From NCBI RefSeq assembly GCF_032814565.1, contig NZ_CP136521.1, forward strand, positions 2,452,501 through 2,516,500: 64,000 nucleotides of DNA, read 5' to 3'. A model generated the notes under the pieces. It saw only the letters and a list, made by a program, of their open reading frames with translations, had not been told where the DNA came from and searched no databases. The stretch is from Hwangdonia lutea (GTDB lineage Bacteria; Bacteroidota; Bacteroidia; Flavobacteriales; Flavobacteriaceae). The translations under genes were made by a program, and so were the position numbers. Of the stretch, positions 41,304-50,923 are shown piece after piece; position 1 is the first letter of the stretch, and the number at the start of each line of letters is the position of its first letter.

Positions 41304-42374
41304 TTACCTCGGTACTTCAACCGTTTCAATAATTTGTTTGATGATTTGTTTGCTCGATACCCCTTCCATTTCGCGTTCGGGTGTTACAATAACGCGGTGG
41401 TGCAACACAGGAATTGCGGCACGTTTAATATCTTCTGGCGTTACAAAATCGCGACCGCTCATGGCGGCAAATGCTTTACTGGATTTTAATATGGCAATGG
41501 ATGCCCGTGGCGATGCGCCCAAATACAAAAAGCGATTGTTACGCGTGGCCACAATTAGTTCCGCGATGTATTTTAACAAATGTGCTTCAACCAAAATTTG
41601 GGTAACCACTTGTTGATATTCCGTAATTTGTTTGGCTGTTAAAAACGAAGAAATAGTATCGGTTTTCTCGGTGTCTCGTAATTGGTGTTCTCTGGAAAGG
41701 ATTTCAATTTCTTCATCTAAATTCGGGTAATCCACATCAATTTTAAACAAAAAACGGTCTAATTGCGCTTCGGGCAAACGGTACGTGCCCTCTTGTTCTA
41801 TAGGGTTTTGGGTAGCCAGAACCATAAAAGGTGCGTTTAATTTGTACTTGTTACCGTCAATGGTTATTTGTTGCTCTTCCATCACCTCAAACAAGGCCGC
41901 TTGGGTTTTGGCCGGTGCTCTATTAATTTCGTCAATTAATATCATATTTGAAAAAATAGGACCTTTCTTAAATTCGAATTCAGAGTCTTTTAAATTAAAA
42001 ACCGATGTACCCAAAATATCACTGGGCATTAAATCGGGTGTGAATTGAATGCGGCTAAAACCAACACTAAACGATTTTGCCAACAGTTTAGCCGTAATGG
42101 TTTTGGCGACTCCGGGAACGCCCTCGATAAGCGAATGCCCTTTGGCCAAAAGCGACGCAATTAACATGTCTACCATATCTTTTTGCCCCACGATAACTTT
42201 GCCAACTTCTTGTCTTATTTTTTCAACACTTTGTTGAAGTTCGGTTAAATCCAATCGGTTTTTAAACTGTAAATCGTTGGTGTTTTCCAAAGCACTATCG
42301 TCTATTGATGATACCGCGTTTTCAGGTTTGGGCATTAGGTCCTGATGGTCTTTTGGGTCTTTGTTTTCGTCCAT
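41304..42374 (-). CDS. MoxR family AAA ATPase
   Basis: The 356-residue ATPase has Walker A GVPGVAKT (85-92), Walker B with the following sensor MILIDEINRAPAK, the LMVLATQNPIEQEGTYRLPEAQLDRFLFKI second region of homology (landmark), and an arginine near GASPRASIAILK. MoxR proteins act as chaperones that insert cofactors or assemble complexes together with DUF58 and VWA proteins. The ATG is at 42374, two bases after the stop of the DUF4350 gene. Confidence 0.94.
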   Translation of the reverse strand: MDENKDPKDHQDLMPKPENAVSSIDDSALENTNDLQFKNRLDLTELQQSVEKIRQEVGKVIVGQKDMVDMLIASLLAKGHSLIEGVPGVAKTITAKLLAKSFSVGFSRIQFTPDLMPSDILGTSVFNLKDSEFEFKKGPIFSNMILIDEINRAPAKTQAALFEVMEEQQITIDGNKYKLNAPFMVLATQNPIEQEGTYRLPEAQLDRFLFKIDVDYPNLDEEIEILSREHQLRDTEKTDTISSFLTAKQITEYQQVVTQILVEAHLLKYIAELIVATRNNRFLYLGASPRASIAILKSSKAFAAMSGRDFVTPEDIKRAAIPVLHHRVIVTPEREMEGVSSKQIIKQIIETVEVPR

Positions 42375-42376
42375 AA

Positions 42377-43582
42377 TTATTTTAAATAAAAAGCTTCGAT
42401 GAGCTTGTTGAGTTGTATTAAGTTGTCTTCAAAAAACTCATTTTTTGTGCGCAACCAATTAATGTAATCGATTAGTTTTTTAACGTCTTCTTTTTTCTTT
42501 CCTGTTTTCGAGGCTAGTTTTACTATAAAATCATCATTTAAAACAGAAGTGTCCATATTAAAATCGGTACGGACGCGCTCCAAAAAATACGTTATTTTTT
42601 TATCAATTAAGTTTTTATGATCTTGGGTTTCAAAGTATAAATTAGAAATCGTTTTAACAAAAGCGACGGATGTATTTTGTAAAGGTTTAATGATTTTAAT
42701 GATGCGCTGCCTCCGTTTCGCATTAAAAATCATAAATAAAATACCGAAAATTAAAGCAGTGTACCACGCCCATTTAAAGGACAATTGCTCTAAAAACCAA
42801 CTGAGATTCGATTCTTTTTCCACATTGCCATCGTATCCTGTTTGTATTTTGGTGTACGAGTCAAAATACACATCGTTTTCGGGTAAATAGGAAATGATGC
42901 CTTCAGCGTATTTATACCGGTCTTCTTTTAAAAGATTGTAATTGGTGAATGCTTTGGGCTCTAAATGCAGATATATATTGCCTTCCCCAAAAGGGACGTG
43001 TATAAAATTTACGTGTTTGTAATCAATTTTAGAATGTCCTAAAACGGTGTGATTTACAGTGTCGAATTTTGAAAAATAATTGTCGCCCTCGTTTCTGTCG
43101 ATAGCAATATTTTTTATGTCTAGGTATTTTAAAGATTGATACGAAATACTGTCTTTTGTATTCTCAATATATTCGACACTAATATTTAAGGTATCGTGAA
43201 TTTTTTGGGCAAAATAATAATCTGATATAAAAAGGGTGTTTCCTGAATCTGCAAAATGCAATAATTCATCAACGGAATCGTCTTCCAAATAATCGGAATT
43301 GCCAATGATAACAAAGCTACCTTCAGCAATATGCTCGCCAAAACTATCCTCGGAGTGAGCCAGTAAATAACTCGCCGGTTGGTGGTAAACCGTTCTAACT
43401 TTATGGTTTTTAAAAAGTGTCGGTAATTCTTTATAAAATATGCTAACACCGTAGGGTTTGTTGCTTTTTTCGTTGAATGACTCTTCCCAATCCACCGTTT
43501 TGGTCGATTTGATGCCAAAAGCAATAGCGGCCGTAATTATTAAAGCGGCGATAATGAAAAGTATGGGGATTATTTTTTTCAT
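42377..43582 (-). CDS. DUF4350 membrane protein of the MoxR locus
   Basis: The 401-residue protein has an N-terminal membrane segment (about 4-22), then a DUF4350 region with VRTVYHQPASYLL and GSFVIIGNSDY. A second membrane segment (about 280-300, WAWYTALIFGILFMIF) is followed by a cytoplasmic tail with NFDMDTSVLNDDFIVKLASKTG (landmark). The function is unknown, but its place between DUF4129 and MoxR is conserved. Its start overlaps the DUF4129 stop by one base. Confidence 0.88.
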   Translation of the reverse strand: MKKIIPILFIIAALIITAAIAFGIKSTKTVDWEESFNEKSNKPYGVSIFYKELPTLFKNHKVRTVYHQPASYLLAHSEDSFGEHIAEGSFVIIGNSDYLEDDSVDELLHFADSGNTLFISDYYFAQKIHDTLNISVEYIENTKDSISYQSLKYLDIKNIAIDRNEGDNYFSKFDTVNHTVLGHSKIDYKHVNFIHVPFGEGNIYLHLEPKAFTNYNLLKEDRYKYAEGIISYLPENDVYFDSYTKIQTGYDGNVEKESNLSWFLEQLSFKWAWYTALIFGILFMIFNAKRRQRIIKIIKPLQNTSVAFVKTISNLYFETQDHKNLIDKKITYFLERVRTDFNMDTSVLNDDFIVKLASKTGKKKEDVKKLIDYINWLRTKNEFFEDNLIQLNKLIEAFYLK

Positions 43583-44307
43583 TATTTAACCTGATTTAAA
43601 AGCGTTATAAAATTACTTTTAGCTTTGCTGTATTCATCGTTATTCAACGGGAATTCGCCATACCAGATATAATTGTATAAATATGAGGTGTAGGCAAATT
43701 TTTTACTGAATGGTTTTTCATTTATTTCATTCAAATACTCAGCATTGGTTTTGTCGTCCTCAAATTTTATATGGTTTTTTAAGCTTAGTGTTTTTAAAAC
43801 CAGCAAATAATAATACCTAATGGCAAGCCTAAAATCATGGTCATTTTCAGCATTTAAGATGAGCGTATCAATATCTGCATTTTCAATATTTTCGGCAGTA
43901 ATGTCTTCGTAATGGGTAAGTTTTCTGTTTTGTCTCGAAGAAAACAAACCAGTGCCACCTTCGTTAAGTAAAATGTAAACCAAATAGATTACGGCAATGG
44001 CCAATGCCAAATAAAACAACCAAGCAAAAGGGCCAAGGTTGATGCTGAAACCATCGGTATTATTCTCATTTCTTTGTGCTGGTTTACCGTTTTTGTAATC
44101 TTCGTATTTGCCCGAACCACTTGGTGTTTGGGTTACAATTTTTCTACCTTCATAATTGTATTTTCGGCTGGAATAACGCGTTTTAAAATCGTTGTCGAAT
44201 TGCCTAATATGCTCCGGTTCCTGAACCATAGACACCCCAAAAATACTTTGAGAACTTGTAACACTCAAAAGCAAGAAAATGATAATATATAACCGATTTA
44301 TTTTCAA
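43582..44307 (-). CDS. DUF4129 protein of the MoxR locus
   Basis: The 241-residue protein has a signal or membrane segment at the start (about 7-22), a polar part, a membrane segment (about 92-112, LFYLALAIAVIYLVYILL) and a C-terminal DUF4129 region with RLAIRYYYLLVLKTL and YIWYGEFPL. Other phyla place similar domains in transglutaminase-like proteins. It overlaps the neighbouring SpoIIM-type gene by four bases. Confidence 0.88.
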   Translation of the reverse strand: MKINRLYIIIFLLLSVTSSQSIFGVSMVQEPEHIRQFDNDFKTRYSSRKYNYEGRKIVTQTPSGSGKYEDYKNGKPAQRNENNTDGFSINLGPFAWLFYLALAIAVIYLVYILLNEGGTGLFSSRQNRKLTHYEDITAENIENADIDTLILNAENDHDFRLAIRYYYLLVLKTLSLKNHIKFEDDKTNAEYLNEINEKPFSKKFAYTSYLYNYIWYGEFPLNNDEYSKAKSNFITLLNQVK

Positions 44308-45293
44308 GCAAATGAAGGTTTTAAAAGTGGTAAACTCGTTACTTCTTTTTGTACCTTAAAAGGGTAAATTAAATAGTAATAACTGATGATGCCAAGGGTA
44401 ATTAAAATAATACCAACCGATAAAAAATGCGGCATAATATTGGAATAGCGGGTTACAAAGCCTTCTAAAAAGCCAGCAAAAAAGGTAAACGGAAAGGTGC
44501 TTATTAAAATTTTCACACCTATTTTTGCCCCGTGTTTAAACGAGGTATATCTGGAATGCGTACCCGGAAATAAAATGCTGGCACCAAGAATTAATCCTGC
44601 AGCACACTCGATAACGATGGCAAAAATTTCCATAGAGCCATGAATCCAAATCCCGCGAACACTTTCCCAAAACACACCTTTTTCATAAAAGAAATACTGA
44701 AAAGAACCCAGCATAATACAATTTTTAAACATGATATAAAGTGTGCCAACGCCACCAAAAACCCCCAAGATAAAAGCAATAATGCCCACCCGCAGGTTGT
44801 TAATGGTAATGCCAATAAAACTGCCCCAATTGCTGCCGCTTTTGTAAACCGCAACCGGATCGCCAGCTTCAATGTTTTCCAGCGACATGTTTACATAGTT
44901 ATCGCCTAAAATAGAACGGACAAATTCGCCATCGTTGGCGGCCGAAATCACACCAATAAACGTAAACGTGACAAAAATGATAAAAGCGATATAAATAAAT
45001 TTTCGATATTGGTAGCAAATTAATGGCACTTCGGTTTTCCAAAACTCGACAAATCGGTTGGTGTTTTCGCGTTTGGTTTTATAAATTTTTTGGAATGCCT
45101 TGGCGGCCAATTGGTTTAAGTACAAAATCACCTTACTTTTGGGGTAATAGGTTTGTGCGTAAGCCAAATCGTTAATTAAATGGATGTATTGCGAAGCGAG
45201 TTCGTCGGGGTCTTTAAAGTCATTATTAAATATAGCCTGCTCGAAACTCAACCATTTTTCCTTATTTTGTTTGATGAATGAAACTTCCCTCAT
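44304..45293 (-). CDS. SpoIIM-like (stage II sporulation protein M) membrane protein
   Basis: The 329-residue protein has the N-terminal region MREVSFIKQNKEKWLSFEQ, then about six membrane segments from residue 100 on, with the conserved HGSMEIFAIVIECAAGL segment and GTHSRYTSFKHG. In this locus it has nothing to do with spores; it is the usual first gene of the Bacteroidetes MoxR-DUF58 set. It is read divergently from the RDD gene, and the two share the set's usual order. Confidence 0.9.
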   Translation of the reverse strand: MREVSFIKQNKEKWLSFEQAIFNNDFKDPDELASQYIHLINDLAYAQTYYPKSKVILYLNQLAAKAFQKIYKTKRENTNRFVEFWKTEVPLICYQYRKFIYIAFIIFVTFTFIGVISAANDGEFVRSILGDNYVNMSLENIEAGDPVAVYKSGSNWGSFIGITINNLRVGIIAFILGVFGGVGTLYIMFKNCIMLGSFQYFFYEKGVFWESVRGIWIHGSMEIFAIVIECAAGLILGASILFPGTHSRYTSFKHGAKIGVKILISTFPFTFFAGFLEGFVTRYSNIMPHFLSVGIILITLGIISYYYLIYPFKVQKEVTSLPLLKPSFA

Positions 45294-45426
45294 ATATTTC
45301 TTCTGTAAAAAACTAAATTTTGTATCAAAAAATTACAAAATTTAGTTTCACTTCAGTAATCAACTTTGTTAATCCATGTCATTTTTTCATTCCGTTTTTT
45401 TAAATTTTCGAATTAAAAAATTCATG

Positions 45427-45434
45427 TATTTTTG
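45427..45434 (+). promoter_or_regulatory. -7 promoter element (TATTTTTG) of the RDD gene
   Basis: TATTTTTG matches TAnnTTTG and lies 17 bases before the ATG, giving a very short leader. No clear -33 element. Confidence 0.45.
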
Positions 45435-45451
45435 ATAAATTAAAATATAAA

Positions 45452-46171
45452 ATGTCAGAGTTACAAATTAACACGACCCAAAATGTAAAAATAAAATTCA
45501 CTGCCGCTGGTGCGGGAGAACGTTTATTAGCATTCATCATAGATACCGCCATAAAAGTTGGGTATTTGTTGGTTTTAAATTGGACCTTTGGTGCATTTGA
45601 AAATATGGATGAGTGGTCTCAAATAGCCATTAATACGGTGTTGAGTTTTCCGGTTATGTTTTATACATTAGCTTTAGAATCGCTTTTAGAAGGGCAAACC
45701 ATTGGTAAACGTGCTTTAAAAATAAAGGTTGTAAAAATTGATGGTTACCAAGCGTCCTTAGCCGATTATGTGGTACGTTGGTTTTTCAGAATTGTAGATG
45801 TTTATATTTTTGGCCTCGGTTTTTTTGTCATTATGTTTAGCAAAAAACAGCAACGATTGGGCGATATGGCGGCAGGAACAGCCGTTATCGCTTTAAAGGA
45901 TAAGGTAAATATCAGCCATACCATTCTAGAAAACTTAAAAGCCGATTATAAGCCAACCTATCCCAATGTTATTAAATTATCCGATAACGATGCCCGTATT
46001 ATAAAAGATACTTTTACCGTGGCACGAGCCTCAAAAGATTATCAAACCTTAATAAAGTTAAGAAATAAATTAGTTGAAGTTGTTGGAATTAAAACCATAA
46101 AACAAAAAACAGATATAGAGTTTATCGATGTTATTTTAAAAGATTATAATTTTTACACCCAAGATATGTAA
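45452..46171 (+). CDS. RDD family membrane protein
   Basis: The 239-residue protein has three to four membrane segments with the family pattern GAGERLLAFIIDTAIK, then GQTIGKRALKIKVVK and RRLGDMAAGT-like QQRLGDMAAGTAVI, followed by a cytoplasmic tail of about 90 residues. RDD proteins are small transporters or membrane organisers; some work as Na+ antiporters. It is divergent from the SpoIIM gene and part of the MoxR locus. Confidence 0.92.
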   Translation: MSELQINTTQNVKIKFTAAGAGERLLAFIIDTAIKVGYLLVLNWTFGAFENMDEWSQIAINTVLSFPVMFYTLALESLLEGQTIGKRALKIKVVKIDGYQASLADYVVRWFFRIVDVYIFGLGFFVIMFSKKQQRLGDMAAGTAVIALKDKVNISHTILENLKADYKPTYPNVIKLSDNDARIIKDTFTVARASKDYQTLIKLRNKLVEVVGIKTIKQKTDIEFIDVILKDYNFYTQDM

Positions 46172-46297
46172 GCAGAGAGCCACTTTTTCCTTTTCGAAAA
46201 AAGTGTGCGAATCGCTTACCCTGAGCGGGTGGAGGGTTCTCTTTAAAAGAAACTAATCTAATTTTAACCAATAGATAAACCTAATTAATTAAAAAAC

Positions 46298-46900
46298 ATG
46301 TTTCACACTCTAGATATTATAGGAACTATTGCCTTTGCCATTTCTGGTGTACTCGTTGCCATTAGTAAAAAAATGGACCTGTTCGGTATATTAATCATTG
46401 CATTTGTAACGGCAATTGGCGGCGGTACACTTCGCGATTTACTTATAGGAAACACCCCCGTAAGTTGGATGCAAGACATGACCTATACTTACGTTATCTT
46501 GATTACAACCGTAGTGACCATTCTGAGTAAAAGTAAAATCGACTACCTGCGTACCTCTTTACTTTTGTTCGACACTATAGGAATCGGCTTGTACACCGTA
46601 GTAGGTGTGGAAAAAGGTATTTCGGCAGGATTAAACCCCATTATTTGCATAGCTTTGGGTACCATATCGGCATGTTTTGGAGGCGTAATACGCGATATTC
46701 TGTGTAACGAAATACCCGTCATTTTCAGAAAGGAAATCTATGCCACAGCCTGTATATTGGGCGGATTGTGTTATTTTTTAATTCAAAATCTACCCATAGA
46801 TAATAATGTGGTATTTATCATTGCTGGTTCTGTTGTGATTATCACCAGATTATTGGCTGTTAAGTTCAAAATTACCTTACCAACTATTTACAAAGATTAA
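46298..46900 (+). CDS. TRIC-like (UPF0126/YicG) cation channel family protein
   Basis: The 200-residue protein has seven hydrophobic segments arranged as two repeats, each with a glycine-rich bend and Arg-Asp: AIGGGTLRDLLIG (about 46-58) and CFGGVIRDILCNEIP (about 126-140). Bacterial TRIC channels pass potassium as trimers. It is transcribed alone. A small hairpin region lies between it and the RDD gene (46183-46245). Confidence 0.9.
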   Translation: MFHTLDIIGTIAFAISGVLVAISKKMDLFGILIIAFVTAIGGGTLRDLLIGNTPVSWMQDMTYTYVILITTVVTILSKSKIDYLRTSLLLFDTIGIGLYTVVGVEKGISAGLNPIICIALGTISACFGGVIRDILCNEIPVIFRKEIYATACILGGLCYFLIQNLPIDNNVVFIIAGSVVIITRLLAVKFKITLPTIYKD

Positions 46901-46908
46901 TTTATTTT

Positions 46909-47100
46909 GGGCGATCCTGCGCTCATACCTACAAGGTCTCCACTTCAACAAGCTCAGTGCGCGCAAAACCTTGCAGGATCGTTTCGGTCGGGCTATCCGC
47001 TATATATTTTTTCGTCATAGCGTGGAGCGAGCGACGTGACTATGACGTAAAAAAAGATGAGTTTATCCTGAGCTTGTCGAAGGGCATCACTCCCTAACGC
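46909..47100 (+). repeat. dispersed repeat family R1, diverged long copy g
   Basis: Only the ends (GGGCGATCC and CCCTAACGC) and GGTCGGGCTATCCGC match the other R1 copies. Inserted stretches pair with each other: CTGCGC.. with GCGCG.., and CGTCATAG with CTATGACG. TCCTGAGCTTGTCGAAGGG is a further known intergenic type. It fills the gap between the TRIC gene and the M3 peptidase gene. Confidence 0.65.
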
Positions 47101-47113
47101 AAACTTACTGCAA

Positions 47114-47147
47114 AGTAAAAGCCATACAAAATAGTATGGCTTTTACT
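47114..47147 (-). terminator. intrinsic terminator after the M3 peptidase gene
   Basis: AGTAAAAGCCATAC and GTATGGCTTTTACT form a 14-bp stem with a six-base loop, 24 bases after the stop at 47171. Confidence 0.85.
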
Positions 47148-47170
47148 CAATATATTAAGAGTTTCAATTA

Positions 47171-49324
47171 TTAATTATTAGGTACAGGAAAACCTCTATC
47201 TCTTAACAAGGCTTCAATTTTAGCATCACGACCTCTAAATTTTCTAAACGCTTCAGCAGGATCCATAGAGTTTCTTGGCGCAAATAGATATTTTACCAAT
47301 TTGTCTGCCACCTCTTTATCGTAAAAACCACCCGGAGCTTCCTTAAAAGCTTCAGAGGCATCACTGGTTAAAACATCGGCCCACATGTAACCGTAATAAG
47401 CCGTGGCATAACCTTCACCAGAAAATACGTGTCCAAAATGCGGTGTTCTGTGGCGCATTGGTAATTCTGCAGGCATGTTCAATTCGGCTAATGTTTCACG
47501 TTCAAATTTTGCAATATCAATATTTGTGGGGTCTGCCAAGTGTAATTTCATGTCCATAATAGCAGACGCCAAATATTCGGTAGTTGCAAATCCTTGATTA
47601 AAGGTTGATGCTTTTTTAATTTTTTCAACTAAATCTGCCGGAATCGGTTCCCCGGTTTTATAATGCACCAAAAATTGATTGATCACTTCGTCGGTAGATA
47701 GCCAACGCTCTAACAATTGGCTTTGAAACTCGGTATAATCTCGAACGCCGCCATTTAAAGTGGGGTATTTTACATTCGATGAAAAGAAGTGTAAAGCATG
47801 TCCGAATTCATGGAAAAATGTCGTGGCATCGTCCCAAGATATTAAAACCGCTTCACCCGGAGCCGCTTTTACAAAATTAGAATTGTTTGAAGCCAGTACA
47901 TTTTTTTTGCCATCAAAAGTGGTGTGGCTTCTATAGGTTGTTGCCCATGCTCCAGAACGTTTTCCTTGGCGAGCAAACGGATCTAAATACCATAAACCAA
48001 TGTGCTCTCCAGAGTCTTTATCGGTTACTTCCCAAACATTAACATCGGGATGAAAAACTGGTACGCTACCTTCTTTTACGGGTGTAAATTTATAATTGAA
48101 CAAGCGTCCGGCCGTGTAAAACAAAGCATCGGTTAATTTGTCCAATTGCAGGTATTGCTTAACTTCATCGCTATCTAAATCGTATTTCTTTTTACGCACT
48201 TTTTCAGCATAATATCGGTAATCCCAAGGCTCAATAGTAATGTTATCGCTATTGGCAATGGCTTGCATATCGGCAACTTCTTCTTTTACACGACCAATAG
48301 CTGCAGGCCAAACGGCATCCATCAACGCCATGGCATTTTCTGGGTTTTTTGCCATACGGTCTTGTAATCTCCAATCGGCATAATTATCGTAACCCAATAA
48401 TCCAACACGCTCTTTACGCAGTTTTAAAATTTCGGCAATAATGTCTTTGTTATCGTATTCGTCGTTATTATCACCCCGCGAATAGTAGTTGGTCCAAATC
48501 TTTTTACGCAATTCACGCTCGGTGGAATAGGTTAAAAACGGGTCCATGGAAGACCGTGTGTTGGTAATGGCATATTTACCATCTTGCCCTTTATCGGTTG
48601 CGATTTTAGCGGCAGATTTTATAAACCCTTCGCTTAAACCACTCAATTGGTCTTTGGTTAAATAAGTAACGTAATTTTCCTCGTCGTGTAGCACGTTGTT
48701 GGAAAAATCGTTGTAAAGACTTGATAACTCTTTGTTTATCTCAGCATAACGTTTCTTTTTTTCGGCATCAAGGTTGGCGCCATTCATTTCAAAACGTTTG
48801 TAAATTAAATCCACAACACGTTGCTGGTCTTTTTCCAAAGGCGTGTTTTGCGACGCTTCGTAAACCGCTTTTATACGATTAAATAATTTTTCGTTTTGGG
48901 ATATTTTTGATCGGTATTCAGATAGTTTTGGTGCTAATTCGCCTTGCACCTTTCTAAATTCTGGAGAACTCATATTGCTGCTCAGTATACCGTAATATGT
49001 AAACACGCGATTTAGTTCCTCGCCCGAGCGTTCCATGGCAACAATCGTGTTTTCAAAAGTCGGTGCTTCGGTTTGGTTTGCAATAGCGTCAATATCCTTT
49101 AAGCTCAAATCCATGCCAATTTCAACAGCTTCTTTAATGTCTTCAACTTTCATTTTGTCAAAGGCAGGAACACCTTGGTAGGGGCCTGTCCATTCCTGAA
49201 GTAATATGTTGTCACTCATGGTTGCAATATCTCTTTTTGCATCTTTTTGGGTGTCATCTTTACAGCCAACAGCTGCAAACAACGCACAAAAAATTAATGG
49301 TTTAATCAGTGTTTTTGTATTCAT
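47171..49324 (-). CDS. M3 family metallopeptidase lipoprotein (peptidyl-dipeptidase Dcp-like)
   Basis: The 717-residue zinc peptidase has a lipoprotein signal ending LFAAVGC (Cys21) and the active-site motif FFHEFGHALHFF in its second half, with a further Glu and His downstream in YFLF-like segments and RHRTPHFGHVFSGEGYATAYYGYMW (landmark). Dcp-type enzymes trim dipeptides from peptides. Being lipid-anchored, it would work in the periplasm or on the surface. The mature N-terminus carries a QEWTGPYQGVPAFDKMK motif typical of this subfamily. Confidence 0.93.
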   Translation of the reverse strand: MNTKTLIKPLIFCALFAAVGCKDDTQKDAKRDIATMSDNILLQEWTGPYQGVPAFDKMKVEDIKEAVEIGMDLSLKDIDAIANQTEAPTFENTIVAMERSGEELNRVFTYYGILSSNMSSPEFRKVQGELAPKLSEYRSKISQNEKLFNRIKAVYEASQNTPLEKDQQRVVDLIYKRFEMNGANLDAEKKKRYAEINKELSSLYNDFSNNVLHDEENYVTYLTKDQLSGLSEGFIKSAAKIATDKGQDGKYAITNTRSSMDPFLTYSTERELRKKIWTNYYSRGDNNDEYDNKDIIAEILKLRKERVGLLGYDNYADWRLQDRMAKNPENAMALMDAVWPAAIGRVKEEVADMQAIANSDNITIEPWDYRYYAEKVRKKKYDLDSDEVKQYLQLDKLTDALFYTAGRLFNYKFTPVKEGSVPVFHPDVNVWEVTDKDSGEHIGLWYLDPFARQGKRSGAWATTYRSHTTFDGKKNVLASNNSNFVKAAPGEAVLISWDDATTFFHEFGHALHFFSSNVKYPTLNGGVRDYTEFQSQLLERWLSTDEVINQFLVHYKTGEPIPADLVEKIKKASTFNQGFATTEYLASAIMDMKLHLADPTNIDIAKFERETLAELNMPAELPMRHRTPHFGHVFSGEGYATAYYGYMWADVLTSDASEAFKEAPGGFYDKEVADKLVKYLFAPRNSMDPAEAFRKFRGRDAKIEALLRDRGFPVPNN

Positions 49325-49506
49325 TTTAGTTCTAGTTTATTAGGTTTGGAAAGATATTAAATAAGTCGAAGCTTTTTTATAATATTAAGTTAAAAGAAAT
49401 GGATAAAAAATAGGCTAGAAGCCTTTGTTTTAGTACAAAATAAACAAAGTCTGAATAATGTGTTTTCTAAAAACGATATTGAATTTTAGTGGTCCCTTGT
49501 TTTCTG

Positions 49507-50214
49507 TTATTCAATAATTTCAACATTTCTGATATAAATGTTACTTAAAGGCCAATCAGCTTCATCGGTATCAACGGCGGCAATTTTATCGACCACATCC
49601 ATACCTTTTATAACCTTTCCAAAAACCGTATAATCGCCATTTAAAAAATGAGCGCCACCTTTTTGGCACACAATAAAAAACTCAAAGGGCGAAGCTAGTT
49701 TATGCGGGTTATCAATCTCGCTACTGGGCATCGAAATAACACCACGATCGTGCTTAAACCCACGTTTGGTATCGGTTGGTAACAAATATTTGCCGATTTC
49801 AAAACGCTTTCTTGCTGTTTTTTTGTCATCACTATTTCCGCCTTGAATAATAAAATTTTCAATCGTTCGGTAAAATTGCGTGCCGTTAAAATATTTTTGC
49901 TTCGTTAAAAAAATAAAGTTCGAGCGATGGTATCTGGTTTCTTCAAATAATAAAATATCAATCGATCCAAAATCGGTGGTAATGCGTACTTTGTTTTCTT
50001 TGTGGTTTTTGTCGTATTCCTGAAAGAAATACATGGAGTTTTTGTCATCGAGTTTGGGGTACTTGCGCTTTTCTTCGATGGTGGTTACAACAGGTTTGCT
50101 TTCTTTTTTGGGTGTCAATGTTGTGGGGTGTCCTGAAATGGTTTTTTGTTTAGATTGTTTATCTTCACAATTCAAAAAAAATAAAAAAAGTAAAAGGAAT
50201 AATTTAAAGCGCAT
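49507..50214 (-). CDS. cyclophilin-type peptidyl-prolyl isomerase, lipoprotein
   Basis: The 235-residue protein has a lipoprotein signal ending LFFLNC (Cys16) and a cyclophilin domain: VRITTDFGSIDILLFEE, YFNGTQFYRTIENFIIQGGN, and GDYTVFGKVIKGMDVVDKIA. It speeds proline cis-trans change in envelope proteins. Its ATG lies only six bases from the divergent Nudix gene ATG, so its promoter must lie inside that gene. TATTTTTG at 50252-50259 on the minus strand is a fitting -7 element. Confidence 0.9.
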   Translation of the reverse strand: MRFKLFLLLFLFFLNCEDKQSKQKTISGHPTTLTPKKESKPVVTTIEEKRKYPKLDDKNSMYFFQEYDKNHKENKVRITTDFGSIDILLFEETRYHRSNFIFLTKQKYFNGTQFYRTIENFIIQGGNSDDKKTARKRFEIGKYLLPTDTKRGFKHDRGVISMPSSEIDNPHKLASPFEFFIVCQKGGAHFLNGDYTVFGKVIKGMDVVDKIAAVDTDEADWPLSNIYIRNVEIIE

Positions 50215-50220
50215 TTAAAA

Positions 50221-50862
50221 ATGAATTTTGATGATTTTTTAAAATCAATATCAAAAATAGAAAATATACCGCTTCCAGCCGAAGCTTCTCAATTTAAAAT
50301 GGTGCCAACCTTTAGGCAAGAGTTGTTAAAAGAACAGGAAAGAGCCATTAAAAGCGCTAAAAAAGCTGGTGTTATGGCTTTGTTTTTTCCAAATAAAAAG
50401 AAAATAACAACGTTGGTTTTAATTTTAAGAAAGACGTATAACGGTGTACATTCGGCGCAAGTGGGGTTTCCGGGAGGCAAGTTGGAAGATTCAGACAAAT
50501 CGCTGCAAGATGCTGCAGTTAGGGAAACTTTTGAAGAAATTGGGGTGCCCATGCAAGATATTAAAGTTGTAAAACCATTAACCCAAGTTTACATTCCACC
50601 CAGTAATTTTTATGTGTATCCGTTTATAGGCATTTCTGAAAAAACGCCAATTTTTATTAAACAAGATGATGAAGTTGAAGCGATTATAGAAGTGGAGTTG
50701 CAACATTTTTTAGATGATAAACAAGTTATAACCAAAACGGTTTCAGCATCGTATAGTGCTGAGGTTGAAGTGCCTGCCTTTAAATTAAACAATTATGTGG
50801 TTTGGGGAGCAACGGCAATGATGCTTAGCGAAATTAAAGACCTGTTAAAACAAATGCTCTAG
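50221..50862 (+). CDS. Nudix hydrolase, CoA pyrophosphatase-like
   Basis: The 213-residue protein has the Nudix box GGKLEDSDKSLQDAAVRETFEEIGV, with Asp replacing the first Glu, as found in CoA pyrophosphatases, preceded by VGFPGGK. It probably splits CoA or its esters. The family start MNFDDFLKSISKIENIPL fits the ATG at 50221. The acyltransferase gene follows at once, reading in the same direction, and both may deal with CoA or acyl groups. Confidence 0.88.
   Translation: MNFDDFLKSISKIENIPLPAEASQFKMVPTFRQELLKEQERAIKSAKKAGVMALFFPNKKKITTLVLILRKTYNGVHSAQVGFPGGKLEDSDKSLQDAAVRETFEEIGVPMQDIKVVKPLTQVYIPPSNFYVYPFIGISEKTPIFIKQDDEVEAIIEVELQHFLDDKQVITKTVSASYSAEVEVPAFKLNNYVVWGATAMMLSEIKDLLKQML
50252..50259 (-). 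promoter_or_regulatory. -7 promoter element of the cyclophilin gene, inside the Nudix coding region
   Basis: TATTTTTG on the minus strand fits TAnnTTTG and lies about 38 bases before the cyclophilin ATG at 50214, inside codons 11-13 of the divergent Nudix gene. No clear -33 element was found. Confidence 0.4.
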
Positions 50863-50923
50863 TTTGCAAGATTTAGTACATTTGCGTACTTTAACTAACC
50901 AATTTTTTTTTGACGCGCGATTT

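Noticed and set aside
46183-46245. Hairpin after the RDD gene considered as a terminator
   Set aside because: AGAGAGCC and GGGTTCTCT arms and an inner CACTTTTT/AAAAAGTG stem exist, but no T-run follows, and it looks like another repeat.
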